Assembly (NCBI GenBank): GCA_905116865.2
Contig: CAJHNH020002450.1
Span: 12,501-76,500 of the forward strand
Length of the DNA stretch: 64,000 nucleotides
Reading direction: 5' to 3'
DNA from: Candidula unifasciata
Lineage: Eukaryota; Mollusca; Gastropoda; Stylommatophora; Geomitridae
Below are positions 1-11,713 of this stretch, in pieces (position 1 is the stretch's first letter; each line of letters opens with the position of its first letter). A program made the position numbers and the translations under genes. The notes beneath the pieces were generated by a model, which was not told the DNA's origin, did no database searches, and saw nothing but the letters and a program-made list of their open reading frames with translations.

Positions 1-640
1 TGCTTCTTTCGAAAGCATCAGGGCCACTCCTTCACTGTGGGGCGACATAGAGGTAATGGGCCGAAACAATTGTCGACAAGGAATCTTCTACTGATGATTC
101 CCACACACTGTCTCGTGAGCAGCCTGAAGTGCCAGAAGGGTTTAGTGGCTTGAGAACCTGTAATTTCTCCTACGACAAACAACAGTTTACGGTTTTTTTT
201 TTTTTTTTTTTTTTGGGAGAGCAGCTACATAAGATGCTAAAAGCATCGACCTGTCACTTGTCATCATTTTCATTTGACTTACCTGACTTGTCAGCTGGTC
301 ACGTTATTTAAAAGATTTTTAAAAATGTCGGTGACTTGTTAATAAAATATCTATGCTCTTTATGTATATGAGGATGAAGTTCAGAAGGTTGTATAACATC
401 ATTTGATAGAATTTCTGAACATACTACACACAGGCCGTGGCGAGAGTTCACTGTCAGGAGCTACAATTAAACCAAAAGTCCTTTTTGAAATTACTAACAT
501 GGTTTACTTTTCTCTTGTTGGTTTCTATCGCCCTTTTGTTGGGAAGTATCAGCATGTTTTACCCACGTTTGGCATTGATAGCATAATGTTAGCCAAAAAA
601 TAGTTCTGATAAGATTCACTTTAGTACTACGAGGTATCTG
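1..640. other. No gene recognised; poly-T run
   Basis: I see no family similarity in either strand here. The short open frames at 129-311 and 403-603 have no recognisable motif, and the first is partly poly-phenylalanine from a run of about 23 T at 192-214. The stretch is probably old, unrecognised repeat or host intergenic DNA. Confidence 0.5.
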
Positions 641-995
641 TGTTTTAACAGGGGAGATAGTTGACCCATTACTTGATTAGCTTTGGCACATCTCGAGCTA
701 ATTTCTCTGTCCAGGAACTAAATCCCTTTGACTTTCATATATTGTTAAGCATAGCAAATGCTTGATTTGCTTTTTTTATTCTTATGTTAAATCCTTTTCA
801 GAATCTCCACCACTAGTAACTTTATCTCTGAGGTATATAAATTGTTCAACTTCCTCATTTGCTTCATCATTTAAGATAATTGGATTTTCTGTTTTGAAAT
901 TACTTCTCATTACCTTAGTTTTACTGGTGTTTATTCTTGAGCCCTTTCTGAAGGGCTTTGGTTGAAAGTCTTTCAGTCTTTTCCTGAGCGTCCAC
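641..995 (-). pseudogene. LINE F: reverse transcriptase C-terminal fragment
   Basis: The minus strand translates to a segment typical of the region just after the catalytic motif of APE-type LINE reverse transcriptases. It reads INTSKTKVMRSN, then a hydrophilic stretch, then VEQFIYLRDKVTSGGDSE, the place where related elements have a YLG-x-KVT motif. Only about 70 residues are open and neither the catalytic site nor an endonuclease is present. It abuts a different LINE (family A) on its upstream side, so it is a truncated relic. Confidence 0.65.
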
Positions 996-1657
996 ACGTC
1001 CGCTTGCGAAGCCTTACATGTTATTCATGTGCTCAGATACTTAAATTTCTTTACTTGTCCTTAAATAACACCATCGACTTATATTCACTGTATATTGAAA
1101 ACAAACTAGGTGACAGTACACATCCTTATCGTACGCCCATCTTTATGCTTTGAAATGTACCTAAACAGTTGTTAATTCTTATAGCTGAAGTTTGCTGCCA
1201 ATAAGTATTCTTTTTTTATTCGTAGATCTTTTCCATCAATATTTAATTTTTCCAGCAGTTTGATTACTTTCTTCATGCTTCACACAGTCAAATGCTTTTG
1301 TAAAATCTATGAAGCATAAGTACAGATCCGTCTTTGCTTCTATAGCTGTTTCTGACAATCTCCGTAGGATGTACATGGCATTGTTTGTACCTTTTTCTCT
1401 ACAAATCCAATTAGCTCATCGCTGATTTCTAGTTTAATTTTGTTTCTTATTCTTCTCATAATTATTCTCAGTAAAATCTTAGTCATGTGACTCAAAAGAC
1501 TTATTGTGCTATGGTCTTCACATTTTAACGTGCCTGGTATCTTTGGCAAAGCTGTAAATATGGATTTTAAAAGGTCATTTGGAATATACCTACTATTATA
1601 AATATCATTTAAAAGTTTAGTTATTATTTCAATTCTAAAATCTCCTAGTGCTTCGAT
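996..1657 (-). pseudogene. LINE A: 5'-truncated reverse transcriptase fragment
   Basis: Minus-strand translation of 1340-1657 gives the fingers/palm start of a LINE reverse transcriptase: FTALPKIPGTLKCEDHSTIS followed by LLSHMTKILLRIIMRRIRNK. The DNA closely parallels 58440-58990, a longer copy of the same family. Near 1070 the copy skips sequence present in the long copy, so it has an internal deletion, and it stops abruptly at 1657. Stops and frameshifts show that it is dead. Family A recurs at 17870-18830, 32600-33490, 42740-44960 and 57575-59880. Confidence 0.75.
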
Positions 1658-3142
1658 TACTAGAACAGTCTTCTTCTTCTTCTTCTTCACTTCCTCTTTT
1701 ACCGCTGTGGGTGTCGAGGGAGATATAGGGTTCTGTTTCTGGCTCTTCTAGCCGCCTCGACCATAGGCACATCGTACTGTTGTAAAGCTTCTCTGATGTT
1801 ATCCTTTCATCTTGTTCTTGGTTTACCTCTTGCTCTACGACCATTTTCTCTTTCCATGTATGCTTTGTATGGTATGGTGTCACAAGGCATTCTCTTTAAG
1901 TGGGCAATCCATTTCACTTGCTGTCTTTGTATGTAATCTAGAATTGGTTCTGTGCCGACTTTTTCTCTTATGATCTCATTCTTGATCTTATCTCTTATGG
2001 TCACTCCTACTGCCCTTCTCAGACATCTCATTTCCATGGTTACTAATTTTTTGTATGGTTTGTTGTGAGTGACCATGGCTGGCACTGGTAGCACAGAGTT
2101 GGAATAAATATGCTTTGCATAAGATGTCTCTTTGTGCTGATTGGGATTGTCTTATGCTGTAAGAGGGGGAGCTAGCTGTCCCAATACTTGGTTTGCTTTA
2201 CTGCATCTAATGTTAATTTCTTTATCCTATTTCCCATCTTCGGTAAATGTAGTTCCCAGATATTTAAACTCAGAAGCCTGTTTAATGCCTTTGTTCTCTA
2301 TTGCTATGTTTAGATCTGTCTTCTTTTTTCCTATTGACATTACTTCTGTCTTTTCAGTGTTGATTCTCATATTATTTGTTTTACATTCTTCATTCATGGA
2401 TGTTAGATGTTGTTGCAATTTCATGGCTGTATCTGCTATCAAGGCCTGGTCATCTGCAAATAGTAATTCGTTGATCTTACTAACATTTTCATTCATGGGT
2501 TTGGCATTCTTGCATATACCGTCGATGTAGGTGATAAACAGCAGTGATGATAGACACACCCCTGTCTTACTCCAGATGTTACTGTGAATGGATGAGATGT
2601 TCCCTGATTTATTCTAACTACACTTTTACAATCCTTGTATAAACTTTTGCACACTTCGATGAGGTGTTCGCTTGCTTCATATCTTGCCATTACTTTAAAA
2701 ATATATGTCATCGACTCTGTCAAATGCCTTCTCCTGGTCTACGAATGCCACAAATAAGTTCTTATTGTATTCAATGTTCTTTTCTATTAACTGTTTAAGT
2801 GTGAAGATTGCATTTGTGCAGCTTCTATTTCTCATAAATCCCATCTGTTCTTCTGCCAGCTGTGGTTCTATTACTGGTCTCAGTCTTGTTTCTATTATCT
2901 TGGCATACATTTTGCCAACATGGCTTAAAAGAGATATGCCTCGGTATTGACCGCATTCTCGTTTGCTTCCTTTGTTCTTCCACAATGGTATAACTATTGC
3001 ATGTTGCCAATCAATAGGGGCAGTTTGTTGTACCCATGCTGCATTGAATATTCTGTGAAGCCATCTGATGCTGCTTTCGCCTGCTGTTTGAATTATTTCT
3101 GTTGGTAATCTATCAGCTCCAGGTGCTTTATACTAGAACAGT
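1658..3142 (-). mobile_element. LINE D, 5'-truncated, with target-site duplication
   Basis: A minus-strand APE-type LINE 3' half. In order it shows NKGSKRECGQYRGISLLSH, FVAFVDQEKAFDRVD (palm motif A), SGVRQGC, LLFADDQALIA (catalytic FADD), FKYLGTTFTEDGK, then a C-terminal tail ending RGKPRTR. Motif order and spacing are those of reverse transcriptases of the RTE-like group; frameshifts split it into at least five frames. It ends at the left in a (GAA)n tail, read as CTTCTTCTTC on plus. The 12-bp sequence TACTAGAACAGT flanks it at 1658-1669 and 3131-3142. The endonuclease end is missing, as expected for incomplete reverse transcription. Confidence 0.85.
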
Positions 3143-3156
3143 AAATGCACGAAATT

Positions 3157-3650
3157 CTTAGTTAGTTAGTTAGTTATTCCTCTTGTGCCAAAGATGGCGC
3201 ATAGGGCAGAGGTCATAGCTTTCCACGTCTGTCGGTTCTTTGCCACTTGATGTAGGTCTTGAGTGCGACTGAGACCTATGGTTGAGCTCTCCCTTGTGAT
3301 GGTTCTACGGAGAGTTTCTTTTGGTCTTCCCTGTTTTCTTTTACCCTCTGGTGACCATATGAAGGCTTGGTGGGGAAGTCTCTGTATGTCCATTCTGAGT
3401 ACGTGACCGATGTAATTCCAGCGACGCATTCTAATAAAATCAGACACATATTTTTGTTTTGTTTCCTGTCTTATTGGACCTAAAGTCCGACCAGTGAACA
3501 TTCAATAGCTGTCGGAGGCATCTATTCTCGAAAGCGACTAGATTCTTATCGATTGATACTGATGATTTCCAACTCTCACAACCATAAGTTAGCACTGGGA
3601 TCACACAGGAATTGAAGACCTTAAGTTATTTAAAGCCAGAAATCTGTTTC
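3157..3650 (-). pseudogene. LINE E: C-terminal tail with (TAAC)n 3' end
   Basis: The minus-strand frame at 3166-3501 reads a LINE C-terminal domain: RRWNYIGHVLRMD, then WSPEGKRKQGRPKETLRRT, then SALCAIFGTRGITN at the stop. The W-x-GHVLRM and GKRxxGRP motifs recur after the reverse transcriptase in many RTE-like LINEs. Just beyond the stop lies a short (TAAC)n tail, seen as TTAGTTAG on plus at 3159-3174. A second copy of the same tail is at 30238-30480. The upstream part is weaker but includes the usual cysteine-containing segment before the GHVLRM motif. Confidence 0.8.
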
Positions 3651-4035
3651 TGTAACAGTGGATGTTTTACGATGGCGGCTTGTTAGGCTACCGATCAACG
3701 GACTGGAGACAAGCTTGAAGGAAAACATCCCTCCATCTTGAAACTGGAACCGGAACTAAATTCTTGCATAGATTATTTTGCACCGTCTGTGAACGCGGGT
3801 GGTCTAACAATGAACATTTGTGGTAACATAATCTTTGTAGACGTTTAATGTAAGGTACATACACATACAAGATTAAAATGCGTGGTTCCGTTTGCCATAT
3901 TATTTTTATGTTGGTTTTGCTTTTCAATAATGGTAAGAAGAAAGCAACGGTTTTGTTTAATAAATAGTCAGGTAATTTTAGTCGTTGAAAATACTTTGAA
4001 ATTAATTAAAAACACACAAAGAACTGGTACTATTA
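3651..4035. other. No gene recognised
   Basis: Open frames on both strands are short and lack recognisable motifs. This is the unassigned gap between the LINE E fragment and the LINE B tail. Confidence 0.4.
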
Positions 4036-4150
4036 GTCATAGGTCGCTCGGGTTCAGATTGAGGGAAGGATCTGAGCACATATGAACATGTCCGGAGTGC
4101 AATGATAATATCCCAGCTAAATAATCAACTAACTAACTAACTGACTAACT
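4036..4150 (+). pseudogene. LINE B: extreme 3' end with CTAA-type tail
   Basis: The plus strand reads EGSEHI then TCPECNDN, the short cysteine-bearing C-terminus also found at about 57000-57045 and, on minus, near 38530. A run of AACTAACTAACT and related tetramers follows at 4110-4150. This looks like the 3' end of an I-type LINE, followed directly by a second LINE B fragment. Confidence 0.55.
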
Positions 4151-4189
4151 AAATACTCACACTAGTTAAAGCTAATGTCCCAAGTCTCA

Positions 4190-5015
4190 CGATAGATGGT
4201 AGAAACGTCAACAGAGAGAGCAAACTGAAGTAACTTGGAATTACATTTGACAGGAGCCTGACCTATAGGTACCATGTGGAGAGTGTTGTGACAAGATGTC
4301 AAAAAGGACTTGGTGCACTTAATACCATGGTTGCAATTGAAATAGAGCAGAGAATGCTTTTCACGCTATATCAGCACCTGATCCTGTCAGTGGTTGATTA
4401 TGGCCTAGGACATACAGAACGCAGCTATGCAGGTAATCTGGGTTGCACCAGAGACTCCCCAGCGGTGTGTATGCGATACATCCATGGTTTTCCCACTATT
4501 GCAGGAAGGCACAAGGTGCTGCAGGCGAATTCATATCTCAGGGTAGCTGCAGACACAGACCACCCTTTGCATGAAGCTCTGGGTGCAGTAAAGGGTCAGC
4601 GGCTGATAAGAGGGAAGTCATGGATGGCTCAGGCAGTCAACATAATCAGACAGGTTTGCATCCTTGAGAGCATTAGGCGAGGCGAGGAGTGGGTCAAAGT
4701 GCCACTCTAACAGTCAGACTTGTGTAGGGTCATAATCATACTGAACCAAAAATGCAGAGACTGGCCAGCAGGTGCCACGGAGATGGAAATTCAGCAATTA
4801 ATTCAAGATAATGCTCGCTTAGAGGATTTGATCATTTACACTGATGGTTTAGTGTCAAGAGGCAAAAGAAGTGTTTGGGGCTTCTTAGCAAAAGTTAATG
4901 GTCGACTTGTGGTGCAGGAGAGCCTAGCATATGATACCACTACATCCAGGTTAAAAATGGAGGTGGAGGCGGTCACTGCAGCTTTCCGCTGGCTAGAACA
5001 CACGACACACACACA

Positions 5016-5047
<32 letters not shown>

Positions 5048-5480
5048 TCGTGATTGTAACTGACTTAGAAAGCACGCTGAAGAAGATCAGGACAGGCATG
5101 CTTTGTGCAAAGTTGCATGCTTCGCTGCAGAGGACACAGGTGAGGACTATTGTCTGAATGTTTTCCTCTGAAACGCCAGTGTGTTGGGAAATGAACAGGC
5201 GGACAGACTGGCCGGCTCAACACAACTTGGTGAAATACTGATACATTATAAGGCAGATATTGTTAGCGCCTTGTGGGAGAGCGTGTACAGAGAAGCAGAT
5301 GGATCACCACAGTCTGGTGAGATTTATGTAGAGGGGAGTTATGAGAGGTTTTGGCAGATGTTCGAGGCTCAAAACGGACTTTTAATCAGAATGCTATTGG
5401 CACAATTAGTATTGGATCTCTTCATTGGCTGCTGAAGATGGGGATGAAACGCTTATGGGAATGCCCCGAGTGCTGTAATG
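4190..5480 (+). pseudogene. LINE B: post-RT region plus RNase H
   Basis: A plus-strand I-type LINE 3' half. The frame at 4276-4710 is the linker after the reverse transcriptase (VVTRCQKGLGALNTM, then LILSVVDYGLGHTERS). The frame at 4720-5157 is an RNase H domain with the first acidic motif in LIIYTDGLVSRGKRSVWGF, the glutamate in KMEVEAVTAAFRWLE, and an aspartate in IVIVTD. The frame at 5181-5435 holds the last motif, LGNEQADRLAG. RNase H would remove template RNA during retrotransposition. Frames are broken and the reverse transcriptase itself is absent. A CA microsatellite has expanded inside the domain (see separate entry). Its closest counterpart here is 55960-57060. Confidence 0.85.
5005..5047. 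repeat. (CA)n microsatellite inside RNase H frame
   Basis: An interrupted CACACA tract lies between the glutamate and third aspartate motifs of the LINE B RNase H. It keeps the reading frame and encodes alternating Thr-His. Confidence 0.9.
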
Positions 5481-5589
5481 TTGGTTCTTGAATCAAATCA
5501 AATCACACTATGTGCAAAGGGCAGTCACATTCGGTAAAGTCCATATACGCTGAAAATTGGTTAGAGTAAACGTGAGAAAATATGAACCA

Positions 5590-6080
5590 TTTACATTAGC
5601 ATCTGGATTCATCATCCTGTAGAGATCTTCTGCAGAATGTGGCTCTCACCACGGTCTGCCTAAAAGAAACTCGGTCTCTGGTCAGCCCTTCTGCCTTATG
5701 TACTTTATATTCAAGGAATCATTTATATTCTATGCCAATGGTCTGCCCTTTTCGCTCCTCTGTGGTACCATGACTTCTGCTATCAGTTTTTATTTTTCCA
5801 GTCCTCCGTGACGCTTGATATGGCTAACATATTTCTGCTTCTGAGGCAGGATGCTGTTAATTAGCCAGTTTTACTTAATGTTGTGATCTTTCAGGATATC
5901 AGTATTTTTTTTTATCTTCGTCGATGATATTCTGACAACTTGTCTATTCCGTGAGGACTGCGAGATACTCGAAGACTAGCATCCGTTTGTTGCTACGAGA
6001 GAGATGCATGCTCTCAAAATGTTGACTTTGATATCTGATATTTGGGTGCGTTGAACTCAAAAGCGTCAGCAAAGTAAAGG
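5590..6080 (-). pseudogene. LINE G: C-terminal tail fragment
   Basis: On the plus strand this matches, with many substitutions, two other stretches at 40590-41110 and 52080-52545. Read on minus, the better copies give the tail of an APE-type LINE: LRACVFPVATNICES, then RKLKYFGHIKRHD, then an EGM-PG-KGRG segment and AGELARDQVSFRQ. This copy is the most decayed and is full of stops. No endonuclease or reverse transcriptase remains. Confidence 0.7.
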
Positions 6081-6299
6081 TCGTCTAGAATTCTGTAAAT
6101 ACATTTGATACCCATATTTGTGTTATTTGTGCATTTGCACATGATCCAATCGACTACTATTCTAAAGAGCATCGTTGATAGGAGAACACAACCTTATTTC
6201 TCTCCTGTTTCGACTGGTAACCAGTCAGAGTTGCCGGATTCTGTTCTGACACTGCAACGTGTTTCATTGGGAAAGTGGAACATGTTGTGATCACTTGAA

Positions 6300-6475
6300 A
6301 GATCTGTGCAAAGAGAGACAGGGAAAAAGCGCGCGAGAAGATTCTTGGCGGATTTTTGTCATGTTATGAAGGTGTGTCAAAATACGAACTGATACACGCA
6401 GCTATGGAGAGGTATGATCGCCCACGCCAGTCGGCAAACTACTTGATCATGATGATGGTCTAGACAGCTAGTCGA
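6300..6475 (+). pseudogene. LINE C-terminal scrap
   Basis: A short plus-strand segment translates to WRGMIAHASRQTT, which resembles the last residues of APE-type LINE ORF2 proteins (W-x-x-MIA-x-A). Only this piece is recognisable and it is full of stops. The following C run at about 6511-6523 and an A-rich patch are low complexity. Confidence 0.4.
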
Positions 6476-6935
6476 CTGCACTGGTTGGGACATATAGATA
6501 GACAGCTAACGCCCCCCCCCCCCTATTTTTTTTAGAGCATAAGGAACCCTAATCAGCACGAGGACACAAAAAATATCTCATACAGAGAATATTCATTGCC
6601 ACCCGATGCTGGGAAGTCAATAAGTAAGTCACAAATGGTTATGGGATAGCAGGAAAATGTAGTTAGTGGTTGCTGTCATTAGGTGATCAAACTTTATGTC
6701 TCCGTTCGTTAGGCAGTGTAAAGTGTTGCATTCGCAACGCAGAAACAAAATGACGACTGTACTTATGGAGTGCAACCTAAAAAAAAACAACAGGCTGTTG
6801 TGCGTTTGTGTGTGTGTGGTTGTGTGTGTGTGAGAGACAGAGCGCGCGAGTGTGTGTGTGTGTGTGTATATATATGTGTGTGTGGCAAAAGGGATGCATG
6901 CAAAGGACATTCTTACAGAAATGTTACTGTTTGTA
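6476..6935. repeat. Low-complexity stretch with (GT)n
   Basis: No gene is seen. GT-rich simple sequence runs from about 6807 to 6885, with GA and TA interruptions. The open frames here are translations of the microsatellite. Confidence 0.7.
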
Positions 6936-6939
6936 GTGA

Positions 6940-9060
6940 TTCATTCTGGTGACTATAGGGATATACGTTTTGACGCTCTGGAAAGACTGGGGCCCTGGCA
7001 GGGAACAGAGGCTGGACTGTGGACTGGGTCGATCACCCCTAACACAACCAGTAATGAAAGAGGCCTTTAGGGTCTATCGAAAGAGGGGGAGAATAATAGA
7101 CCCACCCCGAATGATACCAAAGGTAACGACCCCACTAGAACCAGGACCGAGATTTCTGCCCAACATCCGGGTTGGCAACGTACATGTGGAAAATTCGTCA
7201 CGTTGTTTGAATGGTCTGAAAACATATGCCGGAAGGATAAAATGCTAGCGTGCGCCACGCAGTAAGCGTCGGCCCAAAGCTGCTCCTGTAGTTACTGAGT
7301 CGTCAGGGAAAGACGGGCTGGGTGAACCCCACTCGCCCGGAGATGCCCGAGACGTCAAATACGGAGGCGCATTTTTGATGATTTCCGACGAAGTGCGTTC
7401 GAGGATGAAGTTTCCACCTGCAAGCGAAAGGGTGTCGTGGTGCAAGCTCGAGGGTACACTTTGCGAGAAAATTACCGATTAAATTTGTTTAAAAAAACGT
7501 CTCTAGGTGACATGCTAACACGGTTTAGTGACATACGATCACTGTTCCCACGAGGTCGGGACAGTCGAGACAACGCAGTCGGGCATCACGTAAGAGAAAA
7601 GCAGAAGGCAAAGGGAAATTAAGACGTGCAAAGCAGACAAGAACGTACTGAGAAAAAAGACTTCAAAACCGCTAGAGGCAGCGAACGAGAGGGACTGAAC
7701 TAGGTCTGGTTGTACCTGAGAGCCAGACACAGTATCCCCAAGCGCGCTGAGCGTTTCTGTTCGAACAGAAGGAGAATCAAAAGGTAGCGAGAGAAATTCT
7801 TTAGGGAATCGTTTCATTTTGCCAAAGGTCTGTTCGAGCAACAAAAGTCTGGGACTGGTTGTCGGTAAAGAGGAGCTGGAGTCCCATCAACTGAAGATGT
7901 ACTCCAATCGGACAAGGAAAAAACCTCTCGATGACAACCCAGAGATCACCAGCGGCCTGAAGACGTCAGAGTTGCCGAAGTTTCAGTTTAAAACTATGCT
8001 TCCCTTTTGGTCTGACGTCAAAGAAAGTGAGCTAGCGGCAAGGACCCAACGGCATACAATACGTCGTGTACAAGCGCTGTCCGATAGTCCTCCGAATGCT
8101 TCACCGCTATCTAAGATTAGCGTGGAGCCGAAAACACATATGTACTCAGTGGCAGAGAGCCAACGGGGTATACATTCTAAAGGGGCCGAGACTCCTCGAA
8201 TCTGTCCCAATTTAGACCTATCTCGCTGTTAAATGTTAAAGGCAAAATATTCTTCTCGGTTATGACTCACAGGCTCACAGCAGATAAGGAACGCCGAAAA
8301 CGAGACTCGGATTTAAAAAGCAACCCAGCAGTCGAAGCAAGGCCAGTGGGTCGGCCTCGAGAATACTCCAATAGGGTAAGATCCGGCAAATTTCCCCGCT
8401 GCGGCTGAGCTTTGTCGTACGATCTGCGTACGATGTGTTACCGTCTGGCGTCAACATGGTGAAATGGCAAGCGACTACCGACCCGACATGCCCACTGTGC
8501 AGAGTTTAGCAGACGCTCGAGCACGTATTGTCCACGTGCAGAAAAGCCCTAGACCAGGGAAGGCACTATTGGTGACATAGTAAAGTCCTAGAGTGAGCGG
8601 ACATTGTGGACCAAGCCAGGATGAAGGCCAACGCAAGGGACGTCCTACCGGTACCCCCATGCGCTTCCTCAAGGCTGGGCAGATTTATAAAGGTAAATTC
8701 AACAATGTCGCATCAGCTCCATCGATACTTGACTGTGCGAAGGACTGGTTACTAGCTGTCGACCTGCCTGGTTTTTAGAGGTACCCAGAGTTAATCCGGA
8801 AGACCGGCCTGTCACTACAAATAGTCCTACACACTGCCAAAAAATGCCAGCTCATCCTGATTGAGCTGACCATGCCTTATGAGTCGCGATTGGAAGAAAA
8901 TCACATGTACAAGCTCGAGAAGTACCGTGATCTGGAGGCCGATCTAGGGAAAGACGAAGCGTACACAGTAAAAATCTTCGCCGTCGAGGTAGGCGCAAGA
9001 GGTCTTATCTCCACTTCCATGTACGCTGTGCTAAAATAGATGGGCTTGCGAGGAAACGAG
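6940..9060 (+). pseudogene. R2-like LINE (restriction-like endonuclease type), copy 1
   Basis: A plus-strand element with collinear pieces of one protein in broken frames. First comes an N-terminal region at 6949-7440 (GRIIDPPRMIPK, GPRFLPNIRVGNVHVE, then FLMISDEVRSRMKFPPASER), then a basic linker at 7440-7800. KEELESH and YSNRTR follow at 7870-7910, then the start of the reverse transcriptase near 8205 (FRPISLLNVKGKIFFSVM). Almost all of the palm is then missing. The sequence resumes in a CPLC...H...C zinc-binding segment near 8490 and a C-terminal PD-(D/E)XK-like endonuclease near 8810-9040 (LILIELTMP, KLEKYRDLEADL, VEVGARGL). The order N-domain, RT, zinc segment, RLE is that of R2-clade LINEs. 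The endonuclease keeps Glu but the usual PD reads LQ. Catalytically dead by deletion. Confidence 0.85.
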
Positions 9061-9545
9061 AGCGAATGATGACTAAAACAACCGTGCGAAGCTGCTGGAG
9101 AGCTTCGAGCTTAATCTGGAAGCATTGGAACCTCTTGGGGTATGGGCCTCGTTAATCTGGTTAGGGTCGCTAGTGGAAAAAAAACGTCTTAAAAAGCCAA
9201 TCTGTCCGAAACGTCTGCCAGTAGCCGTCTGCAAATTGCAAAAGTCGAACATGTGTCCTGTGTACCAACCATAAGCTTGTCACCTGGTCGTTAAAGTAGT
9301 AGGCTGATCTAATGGGCTACGACAATACATATATTTAACTTCGAATCTCACAGTACCCCTTACATAGTCACCATTTTTTGGTGTCCCTGTCCGAGAACAT
9401 CCGGTAAAGTGCAGCAGGAGAAGATCGAGTCAAGACCCAGGTCGGCCCACCCTCTGAGGTTATCTATGAGGTAATCTTCTTGTTCTGCCTTTCTATATCC
9501 CAATGGAGCATAAGCCCTTCACCAGCTCACGCCAAGTCGTTCTAT
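9061..9545 (+). other. Probable R2-like 3' flank; no gene
   Basis: This follows the R2-like copy directly and may be its 3' untranslated region. It holds no convincing frame. The 3' limit cannot be set because the other copies are too diverged here. Confidence 0.35.
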
Positions 9546-9549
9546 CCTT

Positions 9550-11437
9550 CGATATTACATGGAGCTCTCCCCATGTCCTCCCCATCTTTCTAACTTCATT
9601 CTCCAGCTCTCTTCTCCGTGTGTTTTTGGCCTTACTTTATTCCTACTCCCCTGTGGGTTCCTTTGCAAAGACATTCTAGTTATGCTGTTCTCCGGTTTTT
9701 TCAATGGGTGTCCTATCCAACGATAGCATCTTTTCTTCACCTCTTGGTCCACTGGAACTTGCTTAGTTCTCTCCCAAAGCACTACATTAGTTATTCCTTC
9801 ATACAATTTAATTTTCTCTATTTTGCTCAGGGTTAATGAATGTCTGTAATTTTTTAGTAACTGCCTCAGTTGTTCTCTATGTTTCCGCCCCGTACAAAAG
9901 TACTGATTTTACATTTGAATGAAAAACTTTATGTTTAGTCAAACTTTTAATTTTTTTGACCTCAATAAATGTCCAAGTGCTATGAAAGCTCCTCTTGCGT
10001 TTTGTATTCTTATTTTAATATCTCTATCAGTTCCCCCATCATTCTCTACATTACTGCCCAAATAGGTGTACGACTCTACGTCTTGGAGAGGGGTGCCTTT
10101 AAGAGAAACAACATTACTATTTGCCTGCTTTATTCTCATAATGTCTCTCATTTATGGATTTTCGGACCTGACTGCTATGATCTCGCATCTAGAAGATTTA
10201 ATTTATTTTGCATCTGATTCCGTGATTGGGGCAGAAGAGAAATATCATCAGAGAAGTCCAGATCATCATCAAGCTGTTTTGTAGGGGTCCACTGAATTCC
10301 ATTCTTGGTGTTAGCAGTTACTGTATTTATAATCCAGTCTGTTGCAAGTAAAAAGAGGAGAGGCGATAAAGGACATCCCTGTCGCACACCTGTTTTTATT
10401 TCAAATGTATCTGTTAGCTTTCCCTCATGAAGAACTCGACATTTCATGTGTTTATATGTTAGCTTTACTAAGTTAATATTTTTCTGTGGGATTCCATAGT
10501 GCCCCATTAGTTTCCAAAAATATTCCCTATCAATGCTGTCAAATGCTTTTTCATAGTAAATGAATCCAATGTAAAGTGGTGAATTCAGTTCAATGCTTTG
10601 CTCTATTGTTATACGTAATGTGGCTATCTGGTCAGTATAGGATCTGTTCGGCCGAAAACTTTCCTGTTATCTCTTAGCTTTTTATCAATAGCATCTTTTA
10701 AACTTTCTAAAATATTTCTACTTAATATTTTTCCAGGAACTGACAGCAAAATAATTTCTCTATAGTTTTCACACTCCTGTAGATAACCTTTCTGGGCAGT
10801 TCCACAAGATACTCTTCTCTCCAGTCTGGTGGTATTTCTTCAGTTTCCCAGAGTTTACTAATTAATCTATGTAGCAATTTCGTTGATGTGTTTATACTGG
10901 CAATGATGGCTTCTGCTGGGATACCATCTGGACCTGCCGCCTTTCATTCCTTGAGAAGATAGATTTTTCTAATTTCCTCTTTGGATGGTATTGCTCAGTT
11001 GATATCCAATTCCATTTCTAAAGGCTGGATATCTTGGGGAACCTCTGGGCCTGGTCTATTTAGAAGCATTTCAAAATATTCAGCCCATCTATCCATTTGA
11101 TCTTTAATGTTAGTAAGTACATTTCCTTGACTATTTTTGATTGATTTATCCAGTTGGCTGACTATATATACCTACTAATTTTCTAGTGTTACTGTGAAGT
11201 TCTCCAAGGTTTCCTTTCGCTGCTGCTGTCTCTGCTTCTTGTGCTAGATCATTTAAACATTTTACTTCATCTGCCCTTATACGCCTCCTAACTTCCTTTT
11301 TGGCATTTGTGTATTTATTCTAAGCTCTAGCTTGAGCAGCTATAGTTTTGCTATTGTTTAAGTTTTTACTTTTATACACAAGATTCATTCCAGATGCCTT
11401 TGATCTGATTCTAGCTGACTTCAGTGCTAACATCTCC
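9550..11437 (-). pseudogene. RTE-like LINE, reverse transcriptase and tail
   Basis: Reading minus from right to left, the linker and start of the reverse transcriptase lie at 11430-10560 (including RSYTDQIATLRITIEQ and EKAFDSIDREYFWKLMGHYG). Next come TGVRQGCPLSPLLF and the catalytic motif LDFSDDISLL within 10175-10507, then YTYLGSNVENDGGTDRDI at 9939-10151. The C-terminal tail is at 9555-9806 (YRWIGHPLKKPENSITRMSL, then NPQGSRNK). The catalytic box is F-S-D-D where F-A-D-D is usual. Numerous stops and frame changes make this a pseudo-element. The upstream endonuclease is not present; the next sequence is a mariner piece. Confidence 0.85.
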
Positions 11438-11713
11438 AGTTAACTGCTGCAACACCTGGTACTTATTAGAGACTGTTACTGAAAATTGTTAAAGATCTAT
11501 CAATGCTTCAAGATGCAATTGGAAGAAATCGTCCAGGTCCGCTGACTGGAGGAGTACTGCTTCTTCCTGACAATGCCAGATCACATACGGCTCGGTTAAC
11601 TTGAGAGAAAAGTTAACCATCTAGGCTGGGAACTTTTGTAACACCCATCTTACAGCCACGACTCACCCCCTAGCGAATTCTACCTTTTTGGTCCACTCAA
11701 AATCAACCTTGGG
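11438..11713 (+). pseudogene. Mariner transposase, left part
   Basis: The plus strand encodes the middle of a mariner (Tc1/mariner superfamily) DDD transposase: AIGRNRPGPLTGGVLLLPDN, then ARSHTA, which is the second catalytic aspartate motif. It continues to PFWSTQNQPWG, corresponding to the region after the third aspartate. The conserved HDN box reads PDN, and there are stops. The protein is interrupted by the SINE and resumes at about 12000. N-terminal DNA-binding regions are absent. Confidence 0.8.

Noticed and set aside
6949..8232. Two or three separate host genes
   Set aside because: The frames at 6949-7248 and 7819-8232 are collinear parts of one R2-like protein broken by frameshifts.
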